Shown piece by piece: positions 50,420-63,834 of a DNA stretch of 64,000 nucleotides. The stretch spans positions 124,001 through 188,000 of the forward strand of contig CAADRB010000098.1 in assembly GCA_900708905.1 (NCBI GenBank), given 5' to 3'. Each line of letters opens with the position of its first letter. The stretch's first letter is position 1. Under the pieces are notes generated by a model. That model searched no databases. It was not told the origin of the DNA and saw only the letters and a program-made list of their open reading frames with translations. The position numbers were made by a program, and so were the translations under genes. This DNA comes from Hymenolepis diminuta (Eukaryota; Platyhelminthes; Cestoda; Cyclophyllidea; Hymenolepididae).

Positions 50420-52390
50420 TGAATGGGCAACTAAAGCATTAAATAAAACTTTTGACTTAATTAACTTTCGAGATCTTGCTAAATCTCACTTTTATCTTAG
50501 TTCTTGGATTAAAGGGCTTACTTAACGGTTGCTACGGCAGCACGGCATTATCCGTTTTAAAAGATGAGTTTTAGTTCTAAAAAATCCCTTTGTTTCGTTT
50601 CATCAAGAAATGTTGTAATGATAAAGTAAAGTCAGATGAACATGTGAATAGCTTAATGATGAACAATTAAACTCTAAGTGATCAAAATGAGCTATATATG
50701 TGATAGTAAAATCTTACCAAATTTACTTTTACCCAAAATAAAACTAAAATTCATAGGAAAAATAAAAATAAGTTTATTTACCCTAAAAATTAGCCAATGC
50801 CCGTTTTTACTTTCATATTTTAAATAAAAAAACTTGCTCAATATTTTTGAAGTATGAAGGCTATGTTTTGATACCAAGTGCTTTTACTGTTTTCTTTCAG
50901 TTCGGCATCTTGCAACATTATTTGTGACATTTATTTATGTTTTATAATTTGCAAATCAGAAAATATGAATAGAGAACAATAATAGGCCAAAAAGGGGTCA
51001 AAACGAGGTGAGTACAGGTGTAAGAATGCTATAATTTCATTTTGCCAGCCATTTACTTAATGAAAAATTCACTAAATTGAATCAAGATTCTTATACAGCC
51101 AAATTGAACATATCAATATAAAATATTTTATTTCGGATGGGTGTCAATTGTGGACAAATAAATGAAAATTTATAACCCTAGTTGTGAGAATAAATAAATA
51201 TTAATTTCAATCCTATACCTTCTTTACACTATTCAGCGAATTTATTCTTCACTTATTTGAAAAAAAATGTTACTGTTACAGAAGAAAATATTTGCTTAAA
51301 GCCAAACTGTGGCAAAAAATGGTATTTTGCCCTGAAAATAAAAGTCTCTCCTTGACAATAAAGCCTCGGAGTTTGAAACCTGCAAACTTGTTTTATGCCA
51401 TTTATTTATTTTGAGTCTTAAATGTTTCTTTCGCAAACTGATTACATTTGAAACTTTTTTTTAATATTAGTCAAGTTAGGAAAATGTATAATATCTATGA
51501 ATTAATAATTTATTACTAAATTAATTGAATATTTGTCTATATAGCAAAATAAGAAATAGCTTAATTATACGCAGAACAGCAACGCTTGACTTTCAGATAG
51601 ACAAAATTTCACATGAATTACTTCGAAATTCTGTCTAATTGAATTTCATTTGGAAAATATACATAAATAAATCCAAAAATAAAAATTACATCGTTTTCAA
51701 TCCAATTAACTGTTTTTGCTTTCATCTTGCATTTATTTGTTTTCAAATTATTTCATTTCTATTGTTAATCGTATTCACAAAATAGAAGTTCAAATCGCCG
51801 TAAAATGCAGAAAAAAGGAGAAAATTAAACGTGTCCTAAAAAAGGTAAGAGTAGGCATGCAATAAAGACACAAAAATCAATGAATTCAAAAGTCAAGAGT
51901 CCTGTTTTAATTCTGGATAGTTATATTTTAACTGAGTAAGACAACATGTGAGATAACGCTACGAACGTTTATTTTGCGGTTACTTATGTCACTTCGATTT
52001 ATTGTATCATCTCAAAGTCAAGGACAGAAGCTTGAAAATCACTTTGTGCATAATTTCTTTTTAAACGCTCTTATAAAAATTTTGCTCCCAATCACTAATA
52101 CGCTCTCAATGGTATGCAAACCAATATCTTGGTGATGGAGGAGTCTGATGAATCTATATTCAATCGCGACGACTGTGTAATTTTTTCTATGTGTTCCCCA
52201 CATTTCGCTCACACAGTATTCATTCCCTTCCAATGATCCAATTGAATATTTGAATCTCTTTGGAATAATAGTCCCAGTTCCTAAATAGGCCAGTTTTGGT
52301 TATGTTAGAAGGTTTCCGGTCCTTTCAAAATGAAGACTAACTGAATCGAGTTAAGACCTGTTCTGTCTGTCTCTGGGTTAGATACTAAGG
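50420..52390. other. Gene desert, no gene seen
   Basis: AT-rich. The 64-aa minus-strand ORF at 52039-52233 is slightly GC-richer but carries no recognised motif. Confidence 0.45.
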
Positions 52391-52394
52391 CATA

Positions 52395-52465
52395 GAATAG
52401 TTTTAGCTAAACGGCATGACACACTTTTAATCTCAGGACTTCTGGCTTGTGACTCCTGCTGCTCC
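52395..52465 (+). repeat. tRNA-Lys-like SINE head
   Basis: TTAGCTAAACGGCATGACAC then CTTTTAATCTCAGGACTTCT and GGCTTGTGACTCC follow the order of a tRNA-Lys(CTT): D-arm, anticodon loop CTTTTAATCTC, T-arm. Mismatches in the arms and no acceptor closure mark it as SINE-derived, not a working tRNA. Confidence 0.55.
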
Positions 52466-53340
52466 AAAAACATTATTTAAAGTGTTTGATTTTATTCACT
52501 CAGCAGCATATAATCAATAAAAATAAAACTAGGGACGAAACATAAGACAATTTATAGATTTGTTTTAATGTTTCATTTAAATATAAGTTTTTTGAAATCT
52601 ACATGAAGTCGTTCTGAAAATGACATAATTAACTGGAATATAGATTACCAATGTAAAATAAACTATCTTTAAAAAATTAACAATCTACGACTCTTTCGTA
52701 ATTTGATTTAGATTGTGCTAAATTGAAAACATACGTCATTTTTCCTATCATTTTCTAAAGTTAGCAATTGCAAAATCCATTTTTCATCAAGATTCAGTTT
52801 CATTTTCGTCAATAAATATCATCCGTTAATGTCCCCAAGTTATCGGTTTCCACCACATAGTCGAAACGTATGTTAAAGTTTGTGGAAATTTAAATCTACA
52901 GGAGTTAGATATCCCCCTTTAAAGTAGCATACGCTTAATACCAACTGAAGACACAAGCCTCTTCCTAATCAGTCATCCGAAGACTGCGAGAAGACTATAG
53001 TGTATTAGAGTGCAGCAAAGTGAGAGAGACTAAAAGAAACAAAGGTACAAACACGCAGCAGAGTAGAAGAATGTAAATCCAAAGTGTCTGTGCAAAGCGT
53101 GTCAAAATTGGGATGTGATTACCACAGGTATATTAGTCAAGGCTTAACAAAAATATTGCGAGATGAAGTCAAAAAATAGCACATCAGTTAGAGATGGAAT
53201 GGAATATACTGATTTTATTTGAATAAGTCGGCAAGAGGTAAATAATATGAGTAGCAACAAATAAATGGTCTAGAAATTAGTCTCAAAAAGCGTGCAAAAT
53301 TTGTTGTACCTGAGCCCTGTAACTCGTATAGCTATATCTA

Positions 53341-53395
53341 CAGACTCAAACCTCTGACTTAATTGTCAGTAGTTCATCCACATCCTGAGTTGCTC
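53341..53395 (-). repeat. tRNA-derived SINE-like head
   Basis: The minus strand reads GTGGATGAACTACTGAC and AAGTCAGAGGTTTGAGTCTG, A-box- and B-box-like parts at tRNA spacing. Opposite in orientation to its two neighbours. Confidence 0.4.
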
Positions 53396-53769
53396 TCGCA
53401 TTGTACTGACCCCCTTTGCTTTCTTCTCAATTTCTCTTCCTTCTCTCTTTCTCTCGTTCGTTTCCAATTTACCGAAAAAACATGTAGTCTTACTAAACTC
53501 TTGCATTTTTTTTCAGACAAGGTTATTACATCCTGCTAGCTTTAGGAACGTCATTAGTTCAAGGCTGGGGAGGTGTTATTCAACCTAAACTCGTTTAGCA
53601 AATAAATTAGTTTTACTTAAGATGAGTACACTCTAAATCTATTATTTGACATGATCAAAACCTCTAATTATGCTTTTAGTAGGTGCTTTTGATATAAGGA
53701 AATTTTTTTTCACTTGAAAGGATTTATGCGGCTTAATGAAAAATAACTACATAAAAAATGAATGCATAC

Positions 53770-53835
53770 TGGACTGGATGGCCATTGGTAAGCAGACCGA
53801 CAGAACGCTTAATCTCTAATGTCACGCAAGCCCTA
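53770..53835 (+). repeat. tRNA-Lys-like SINE head
   Basis: GGATGGCCATTGGTAAGCAG, CCGACAGAACGCTTAATCTC and GTCACGCAAGCCC reproduce the D-arm, anticodon arm (CTTAATCTC) and T-arm order of tRNA-Lys. The T-loop is decayed. Confidence 0.55.
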
Positions 53836-53964
53836 TACGTCAGTCTCACAGACTGTTGAGTAACTCCTGCTAAAGTACGACCCTATCTGCAAATTCAAAT
53901 ATTCAGCTTAAGTGAAACAAATTCACTCACCGAGATGCAATGAAAGATTAATTTAATAGGTTTT

Positions 53965-54460
53965 GGCCGGTTATATTGGTGTAAATTCCAGCCTGCATCA
54001 GCTAGATGCAATGCAGAAATGAAGGTAGGAATGGAGCAACTGCCTATTCTTTAAACTTGCTTGATTTCAGATGTTAGCTTTCTTTTAGCATCAACAAATT
54101 AGACCTAGATCTTGAAATTTGTGACAAAGAAACTACATGTAATTTTGAAACTCCGATCATAATATTCAGTGTAATTATTTCCAAATATCTTGAAGACTGA
54201 TCTCCAATAGAAATGAACTCTTCAAGTATCACTAATATGTTAACAACAAAGTAACGCGAACTACAACCTGAGATCTGTCAAAAATTTTACTTTTCGAGAG
54301 AGATATCGTCAAATTTTATGCCTCTTTCCGCAAATAAAACTCTTCCATCTACATCCTTACATCTTTTATCCAATTGGAGTGAACATTAAATGATCATTTT
54401 TATTGATGAAATGGACTTAATAAAATATAAATTATCGCTTATTGCATATTTAAACCACCA
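53965..54460 (+). repeat. Dispersed repeat family C, copy 2
   Basis: Second copy of the family at 49915-50410; CAGCCTGCATCAGCTAGATG, GATTTCAGATGT and ATGAACTCTTCAAGTATC align in order. It begins about 130 bp after a SINE-like head. Confidence 0.65.
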
Positions 54461-54469
54461 CAGGTGGTA

Positions 54470-57400
54470 AATTTATTAAATTGGTTTAACTTAATGCATC
54501 AATTAATAATACTTATAGTGGAAATAAAAAAAAACTTGCAAACTAGATATACTGCAAAGAAGGATAATAAAAAGTTGTAATTGTGCTTGGGCTAGTTTGG
54601 GTGTTATTGCGCTATTGAGTTATCTTCACCTAAAGCGTGTGATTATACCATTTTATCTGTTTCCTTCATCAACTGACATCAAAAGACGCTTAAAATAATG
54701 AAATTTTGTCAATTGAACGTCTAGAATAAAAGTTCCTTACACAACGTCATTTGTTTCATTATTTGTCACTATGTTTCTAATTTTTCTTAGATTATAAGTA
54801 GATGGATTTTTCATTCGCATAAACGCAAAGTGAAAATCATCTTCCAGTGCATATCTTTAAATAGGAGGTTAAAGATTCAATTCTCATTGTTGCACAACTA
54901 GCAGATTAGAAGAAACAGCCGTATCAGTCATGATTCAGTCAAAAAGGTGTTCATATTCTTTATTAACGAGGATCCGCTTTCCAGAGACTATTGCAAAGAC
55001 TATAAGTGTATTTTCCATGATCTTGGTGTCAGATCGCATGATAAACACCCCTTTACACAAGCCATTTAATTATGATACGCTTCTTCATGTACTTCCATTT
55101 GTCTATTTATAACAAATAATGGCGATCCTAGCTTGTGAAAAATTTTTATCAACGTGTAAACTTGGTCAAGGAAATGTGATTTATTAAAAAAACTCGCCGA
55201 AACATATTATTTATTTTGATTCAAATGTATAATGTAACATATGTGTTGCTTTCTAAGCTCCTTTTCTTTGCAGGAGTGTAAATTTTCCAATATGCACAAA
55301 TCGACCATTAAGTAATCTGATGACTAGTTTGAACGAACACATTGTGGCACTGAAAATGCCGCTGCGTCCATTTAGAGAAATAAATGATAGCACTAACTTT
55401 TATATCTCGCCAATAGAAACTGGACATTTTTGGATATTAGTTATTCCAATCTAAAATGATTAGGCAGGGAAACGGTGGTTATTCAACTAAAAAATGGAAT
55501 CTTGCACTGTCTATAAGAAGTATGAAAATAACTTTGATTCAATTATGATAAAATAAAGAGGGCAGCTGCTTATGAACTCAGTAATATATATCACTTACTT
55601 AAGCGGATATTACAAGCTAACTGTAACGTCAAATGAAATGGCTACGTTACTTATTTCAGCTCTATGGCTAAGCATTATGTAGAATAATTCAAATTTTACG
55701 CAAGACCAATCATCTTTCCAAATTAATTATCACTAAAAGGAGGGATTTCTTTACCTACTGGTTTCGTAAAATTGAACTTCATAAAGGTTGGAAGACAAAC
55801 TTTGAGACTTGGATCCATTCTAAGATCAAACTCACCTTCCATAAAGGACCGTTCCATACTATTAAAAACATTTACCGACTCATTCATTCTGCAAGATTTA
55901 TCAATAGTTTCAATCGTTAGCTGATTGGTAATAGATTAAAAGCTAAATACTAAATGGATGATGCCAAATTTTAAATTAAAGAAATTTCTGTACACACAAA
56001 GTGTTGGTTAGGACAAATCCTTCCTACTCCTCATATCTCCCTACCAACTTCTATTTCAATTTTGTAATTTCCTTCTAAATTTACATCCCTCACATCCTCT
56101 TTCTATTTGCTTATGTAAATCCCATTCATACCTAGATCTTTTGTCTTCTGCTTACTTCATTTTGCCCTAAATTGACAACCTCCTCGTGGTATTCCATAAC
56201 ATCGTCAATACTTTTCTCCACCCAAGTGGATATTAATCTGAGTCCAAATAAATCTGGTCATTTTATTTTTTGAAAAACTTGCATATGTTTTAGGAAATGA
56301 CAAAATGTTTAATGTTTTTTGATCTCCTTGCTGTTTAAAAGTTGATTTATAATACAGTTAAATATTTTGACATTTTCTGATCTCTTATAAATTATTTTTT
56401 AGTTCAGAAACGCTATTCCCCATTTCAGGGGATGCTTCTCTAACCTGATATTGTTTTCAATAATAACAAGTGGTTTAAAAAACGGAAATTACAGAAGGAA
56501 TATGTTTTTATTAAATCATATCTTAGTATATTGTGTCAAGGTCACAACAGTATACGTAGACAAACAAGACAAACTAAACAGCAGGGGAAGTCAATCATAT
56601 TAAATGCTGACCTGTCTCAAAGAGAGTTTATCAGGAGGTTAGACAATTTGAGCTTGATACTGAAAATAATTTCAAATTTTATTAACAAAATCGCAAATTA
56701 ATAGAAAATAAAAAGAATATTTTGAACATATAGCATAAATATTGCAGACTTTAGTGTCATACATTACTGTCGGCTTTTGCACAAATTTCAATGTTTTATT
56801 TCCCCTGGGCTTTCTACTGTCAAATAACTGCAAACTTGAATGCTAATGAAAGATGGACAACAAGGAATGCTTAATCGGATAAGTTTACATGAAGGGCAGG
56901 AATAATTTTGAGTCACTACGTACTTTAGCTTAAACTAAATCATAAGGATAAGTTTAATAGCAGGATCACATAATTAATTATGGTTATTTATCATTAGTAA
57001 TATTATCCATTTTAGTAATGAGATAATGAAGTGAGGATATCAAGAGATGTATTTTATTTAAAATTCAGAGGACACTGTTAAATATTCAAACCTTGATTCC
57101 TGGATATCTAAACGTGTTCATCTTCTCGATATTCCGAGGTCGCTGACCAAATGATTTAATTGGAGAGTTGACCATACCGCCTCGATTTATTTGTATCTTC
57201 TTCAACAAAAGAGCGGATAGATGTGACAAGCAAAGATCATTTAACCACAGCTGAATTCGCTATTGTTAGATCATTGCGAACTGTTTACTCATGTTTTTTG
57301 ACAAACAGAAATTCTTTTATTAATTTGAGCCGCACATAGATAAAACATTTTCCTGTTTTATATATATGTCCTGAAAGAGATAACCACGTATATATTTGCT

Positions 57401-58340
57401 TACTTCTTTGAAGTAAAAAGAAATTGCGAGCAAAATTTTGACAAAAATATCTCTTAACCAGGGTTCCAGCTCACAGGAACATAAAATATCTGGATGAGCT
57501 CAGCACAAATTCTTTGATGTAATAACGAATAGCGCAAGCTTTTATTTTCTTTTCTTATCAGGTACTGCAATTTCAAGAATCAATAATAAAATTTAACTTC
57601 TTTCAAATCTGAGTTTAAATGATTCTTGCTGCGCGGTAAGTATATATTAAAATTGGATTTAAATTAACATTTATTATTTGCGCACTTTAGTTCCTTAATT
57701 TAATCGAAATTAATTCTATAAAAAAAGCATTCTAAGAATATTTTGGCAGACCACCTAAATAAGAGTAATTTAATAACCGCTTTTTAATAAAATTAATCAT
57801 CATCAGTAGTTACAGTCGTAGCACATGCATGAATATGGAATAAATCCATGAATTCGTTTTGTATCGATTTAAATCCTCATGTATCTATTCCAGTAATTCC
57901 CTTAATTATTTTCATTCTGTTTATTACTATTTTGCATTCTAACGCTCATTACTCATCTCCTGGCCTTTCATTTAACAACTATTTTATGTGTTCTACTCCT
58001 ATCACCCTTCAAAGTACTGATTTAAAAGCCCCTACCTCCTCTCTGCTCTCCCCCTATAAAATACTTTGATACAGAATCTACATGTTTTGTTTATAAAATA
58101 ATACCTCTAGTCATTAGAGTTTTCAAAAAATATTATTATTTTTTGCTATTTAAACTATTTCATAATCCAGAGCGTTTGTATCTTAATCTTTACACTTTTA
58201 AATGTCAACTTTAAAACCTCCCATTCAAATGGCACTTTCTGTGCGAATCTGCCTCAAATAGAGATAACTAATAAATATTACCTTTTATTAATTAGTCTAA
58301 AATTTATATTTGTTCATATTAATGATTCAGCTAGAATGAA
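54470..58340. other. Gene desert, no gene seen
   Basis: AT-rich with a pyrimidine-rich segment near 56.0-56.2 kb. The 73-codon ORF at 57848-58069 has an ATG and a hydrophobic run but sits on a C/T-rich strand; not supported. Confidence 0.45.
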
Positions 58341-58351
58341 TAAGGTTTCAG

Positions 58352-58688
58352 TACTCCGTTAACTAATAATGTATTGCTATTTCATCTCTGTGATATTAAG
58401 ACTGAACAACAATTAATATCACGAAAGATTGTTCTGCCTTCTGAACCATTTTATGGAAAATGCAGTGAAATGGCAAGTCCAGCTATCCTTAAAAAAGAGA
58501 TCAGTAAACAAGTATTTGCTATAATCACGAAAATTAAATTAGTAAATAATGTTCAACTCGAATCCGAAAATTCGAATAAAGTAAGACTCTTTGATGGCTT
58601 GACGTTGCTCTCAGCGTCTTTCCGATCACCTTCCTTTTACTATTCCAGGAGTCTCTGTTATTTGATGTCAGTTGTTTCCCACCATTGA
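58352..58688 (+). CDS. Possible terminal exon (weak)
   Basis: Open from GGTTTCAG|T to TGA at 58686-58688, encoding about 112 residues including RKIVLPSEPFYGKCSEMASP and a Lys/Ile-rich helix. AATAAA at 58719-58724 followed by GTGTGTGG lies 31 nt past the stop, like a cleavage/polyadenylation site. An internal AATAAA|GTAAGA could also be a donor. No upstream exon or family recognised. Confidence 0.25.
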
Positions 58689-58759
58689 AAATCGTAAAAT
58701 TTTTGTATTACTTTGGGCAATAAAAAGTGTGTGGATTCCGATGTCATTGACTCTATGTG

Positions 58760-61700
58760 AGTGAAAATGAGATGAGGAAGCACTGGCTGATCAACTGCCA
58801 CAGACCGAAAGACGGTCCATCAATTAGTAGACTTTTTTATCCAGTAGATGTATGTTGGATTGTTTGTAGACTAATTCTACTTGTTCTCCAAAAATTAAAA
58901 CTTCAACATTTTGTATTACTATGGGGGGTAATAAGCCTATATTATTAATAAAACTCATTCTGCGTTCCGTTAAGAATCCACCAATTGGTGAAAGTTATAT
59001 TTATACAAATTTGGTATATAAGACTGACCAAATTTCCACAAATTAAAATTTAGAAAAATGTTCATTTTTCAATATACTTATCTTATTATTGAGTTCATCT
59101 TGAGAAAACTGTGGTGGCTTCTGTTGTTAAATTTACTTTAGCTCTCACTGACTCGACAATAAGAGAGTAATTTTATCTAAAGCGATTGAGCGCTATCCAA
59201 AATAATGAGCTAATCGATAAATTCTGGAAGAAAGTAATTTTATTCTGAATACATAGGTGGAAAAACAATGGACCGTTATCGAGAAGTACTATGAGTTAAA
59301 CCTGATTTCAAGGATCAAATTTAGAAAAACCTCTTATAGTGCTTCAATTTCTATTTCCACGCCATTAAGTTCCATTAAACCGTATTGGAATTCTTTATTG
59401 TTTTCTCCATTTAGATAATTCCTCAAGGCGAAAGTACCTCATAGATAATAAATTATTAAATTTTTTTCACTCCATGGAATTGATTAATATTTGTCTTGTC
59501 TTCAAACTATTTATTTATGCTCTATTTTGCTTCAAGTAAATTTAGTATCATAAATATTACCCGGTGCGAAATTTGCCATAATAAAAACATTCTACTTGTT
59601 AGCGAAGAGGAATGTCAGTCGTAAAGAGAAATATTCAACAAAGAAGTTTGCTGCAACGCAAATGTAAATAAACTACAGTAATTTTCCTTTTTTTGATGGA
59701 TTTGAAAAGCTGTAACAAATACTCCGTTTGTCAGTTGGCAAAAAAAGTGTTTCATTCCTTCTAATTCAGCTGGTATAATGAGCAATTGTAAATGTATTAA
59801 ACGGAACAAAATTGCATTTTTTAAATATCTATGATAATCCATTATATTAAGTCACTATGAGTATATGTATGGACTAAGCATAAAGGCCTAGAGGGAACGT
59901 CTTAGCTAGATCACGTCTTAGTATATTCTCACTCTTTCTAGTTTTTGTGCTGATAAAACCCCTTTATCAGGATAAACGGAGAGAGTTTTAGAGGAATTGC
60001 GTCAAGAGTTTAGTAATGAGTACAATTATCGTTTACATTATTCGGGCAAACAAGTGCGCAGCTACAGCAGAGAGCAGACAGTCTTAGTAAAGTGAAGGGA
60101 GATTTTACCCTTGGAATGCTGGATAATTACTATTATTTTCAGTTTAAAGAACATATGCTGCTGCTCTATATAGCAATCTTTTATACATTTATGCGAAATA
60201 TTTATTTTTATTTATAAAATATTTATATGCATACGTTATATTTCTACTATCCCTGGAGATCCTCGTTGAGCATTACTCCTAAGTAGCGGCGATTCTGTTG
60301 ATACGGCATGAGCACTGCTTTTTATCGGCAAACAATAACATACGGTCGGCAGCTTCGTATTTCATCGCTTTCGGTCTAATTCCCTTGAGATAGAGATTTA
60401 CGTTTTTAAAGACAGAAATTGACGTTTCTGCCTGTTTGAGTCACGACGATCCGATAGAACCAAAAATTTTCTTGACATCATGATCGATTTGTCTTGGCCC
60501 TTACTTTATGAAACATTCCTTTTAGTTCTCTATACTATATGATAACTCAAAAGAAACTTCAGGGAAGACTTTATGACAGCACAAAAACGTTGGAACTTGG
60601 CCCCAATACTTCAAAACCAATAAATATAAAACAATGAAGATCACTGGTGATTATGACTGATGTTTGTGTGCCGCAGGAAAAAATATATTGTAAGCAAACT
60701 CTGGCAGAGCTTGATAAAAAGCAACATCTTGATTGATAAGATTTTTGCTAATTGCAAATGTTAGCATGGATTCGAATGCCTGATGGCAGATTTACAAAAA
60801 TGAACTCGTGAAAGCTGATGCTTAACATACTCCTTTAAGGATTTCTATTATTTTAAACTTTTGAATAAGAGATGTTTCAATTTCGGAACCCGAACAAAAT
60901 ATATATTCTCTATTTCCTCATTAAAATTTTTATTTAAATATGTCTCTGTAAACTTTTTTTTGGACCAATTCGACCTTATTGTCTTCAGTTCAACTTCAGA
61001 GATCCCCTATGTATTCTTAAGATTTGACCGATTTTACCTTAACTGACACTAGCACTGATACTCAGCTGTGTCAATCACTAAGGCAGTCCGACCTATCGTT
61101 TTCAATCAACTCAATCCTGTCACCCACAAATGCATATATTTTCCTTCCAAATCATGTCACGGTGACCAAAATGTATCGCCAATTTCACACTAGCGTTCCC
61201 TCTTAATATTACCGTTCCTCCGTAAAATTTCCATCTACCAACGTCTGATTTTCCTCTCCAATTACTCAGGGTATAATTGTGACCCGAAAGAAATACTGGC
61301 GACCGTTAAGGTCTCTGGATACTGATCAAATTACCTAATAGTTTAAAAAGATTTTTTAATTTATAGTTAAAGAAGGTATTATTTTTTCAAATTCACTAAT
61401 ATGTACAACTTTTGTTGCAGCTTCGGGACCTGCTTTAATACTTATCACATAAAGATAATTTACACGCAATCACATATGAAATATTTAAACCTACTTAAAT
61501 AAAATTAAGTAACGCTCTTTTTCAATTTCTACAAGATCGAAAGGAAAATAATTGTTTTCTGTTTGACGTACAAGTTATTTTGATCTAAAAGCACCATCAA
61601 ACGTTCATCCATTAAATTTTGTCCAAATTATTCCAAAATTTCGATTAATTGAAATGATAGAGAAACCCACTTCCCAAATTAGCATTAGTGGAGAGATACG

Positions 61701-63330
61701 TAGTGGACACTCTTTGCATACTTCTACGCGATAATAAGTAACAAATAAAATAATAAATATTTTACAAGGAATTGATTACTCTAAAAGATGAATTATTATG
61801 ATCACTTCATAATGATCAGTACTCTATTTTCAAACTTAAATAATCTAAGATTAGCAACAACGATTGCATTCAATATTGAAAAATTATTTCTGCCACGAAT
61901 TTGATTTATTTGCCTCTGTTGTCTTATATTTCAGAATACTGAAAAATCGAACATGAACGCTAAGGGATTAAGGAGGACAGATCTACAATTTTCTTATTTA
62001 TTGAATATTCCTTAATTATGCCATTATTCTCGTGAAAATTCAGCTTAACACTCGTCTCTTCTACCTATCGTTGTGAATATGCATTAGATATATTTTAGCT
62101 ATCTCAGTTCTGCTATGTTGATATAATGTTAAATGTTAGATATCATATTAGCTTATTTGCTTTCACAAACTCGGGAAGGAAAATAAGCAGATGTGACAAG
62201 ACTGATTATCATAATTAAGCAACCGATCAGTAATAATTGGATATCATGAACAAGAAGTTGCTCAGTAGTCCAAGTAACATTTGAATTTTGGAACTCAAAC
62301 TATTCAGTGAATCAATATTTCTATAATCGATCCTCCCTCCTCTAACACTTAAGAGACTTACTTTAAATCCATTTCGGCCACTGTGTCAATAAAATAAATT
62401 ATAATTGTTGTCGTGCAGTCAGTTAAAATGTAATTAGTTTCATTAATAAAATTGCATTACACCAAGACTCCTTTTTCGTTATTCCCCAACGGGACAGTAT
62501 GCTGGGTAAACGTAGAATGCCTACAGTCTTTTCTTGTCAAAATATAGCCTGTATAAAATTATCTTCCGTAACCACTATTACTAAAACTATATATTAAACA
62601 GTATTATGTGTCCTGGACTTGTTATATTTTAAAACTGGCACGAGCAGAGAGAAGGAAGTCATGAAGAAAACATCTGCACAATAAAGTCAGTTTTAAAGTG
62701 AAATTAAAAGTATAATGATGACTAGATGACTAAGCGGGTGGTTTCCAACCACAGTAAGTGGGGGAATAGGTCAGCATAGGTTAACAAAGGGAGAAAACAC
62801 GGATGAATGAGATCGTAGTAAATACTCATTGATACGGGGAATCAGGTTGAGATAGTTCGTGAGACCACAAAATGTATTTCGTAAGAAAAAATACAAATTT
62901 TAGGTTTATACGTTGTTTTTTTATAAACTTTATTCATAGGCCTCGAATTACGCAAAAAATTGTTATTTACAATTTATCTCAGTTAAAATTAAACGGGGAA
63001 AACTATTTTTCACCAAAGTTAGGATGCTAATATCTGACTACCATCCTATGTATCCACGGCATATCTTTCAATTCACAAGTTGACCCCAAGGCATATTCTA
63101 AATAAAGAGAAGATGATCAGCTTTTCAGAAAAAATTTTAGATCAAGTCATAAAAACCTCTAAACTCACCGTTATGACGTATCACCAACCTGTATATTTCC
63201 GCACTTGTAATTAAAGAAGCAAATAGAATAAAAATCGCTCTGGAACATTTAAAAGAGAAACAATCATATTAATTCTTACAGGAGACAAGTATATTATCTT
63301 TAAAAGCCCAAACGAAAAAGATTTGAATTA
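58760..63330. other. Gene desert, no gene seen
   Basis: AT-rich. A less AT-rich stretch near 60.25-60.48 kb has partly open minus-strand frames broken by stops and may be an old coding fragment; no family could be assigned. Confidence 0.4.
59950..59970. repeat. Perfect inverted repeat (8-bp stem, 5-nt loop)
   Basis: CTGATAAA, ACCCC, TTTATCAG. Does not match the histone 3' stem-loop. No neighbouring gene. Confidence 0.3.
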
Positions 63331-63345
63331 ACTATTGCTCTGCTA

Positions 63346-63633
63346 CTAACTAGGATTCATTCGTAGGGCAAACATAGCGATATAGTGAATTTTTTCGCCA
63401 GCATGGTTTGCATTAAGCAAGGCACTTGCATTAAAAGCGTTTCCTTTAAAATAAACTCCTGGTGGAAATCCTCATGGATATACCACTGGAGTCATGCTTA
63501 TCCAGGTATCCTCAGTGCCATCGAAAAGATCTGCAATATTGAAAGCCTATTTAATACTAGGTGGTTCATATCCGCCAACGACTGATTTCCCAAAATCAGC
63601 GAGCGGCCTTTGGCCGAATCTTGCAGTCGACAT
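63346..63633 (-). pseudogene. Unrecognised coding fragment with two in-frame stops
   Basis: One minus frame of 95 codons from ATG 63633 to TAG 63348-63346, interrupted by TAG (63549-63547) and TGA (63474-63472). Segments read MSTARFGQRPLADFGKSVVG, AFNIADLFDGTEDTWISMTP and GFPPGVYFKGNAFNASALLN. The balanced amino acid mix and base composition look protein-coding, and the frame is kept across both stops, so a recently broken gene or processed copy is likely. Lies about 200 nt from another coding-like stretch on the same strand. Family not recognised. Confidence 0.5.
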
Positions 63634-63834
63634 ATCAATTTTACGTATCCAACAACTCAAAAAAGTTGAAAAGAAACATCGTTTATTATTTTTGTTATTA
63701 GAGATATAGGCATCCATAAACTTATAAAATATCAATGTAAATGGTTATTCAAATAGTAGCCTTTAAAAATTACACAACATATTGGGTTTGTTTAATTGAC
63801 ATCTCTTTTTAAGCTACTCCTTCCTTGAATGACT

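Noticed and set aside
57848..58069. 73-aa ORF with an ATG and a hydrophobic run
   Set aside because: Lies in a pyrimidine-rich segment like several others; amino acid bias (Ser, Pro, Leu, Phe, Ile) follows base composition.
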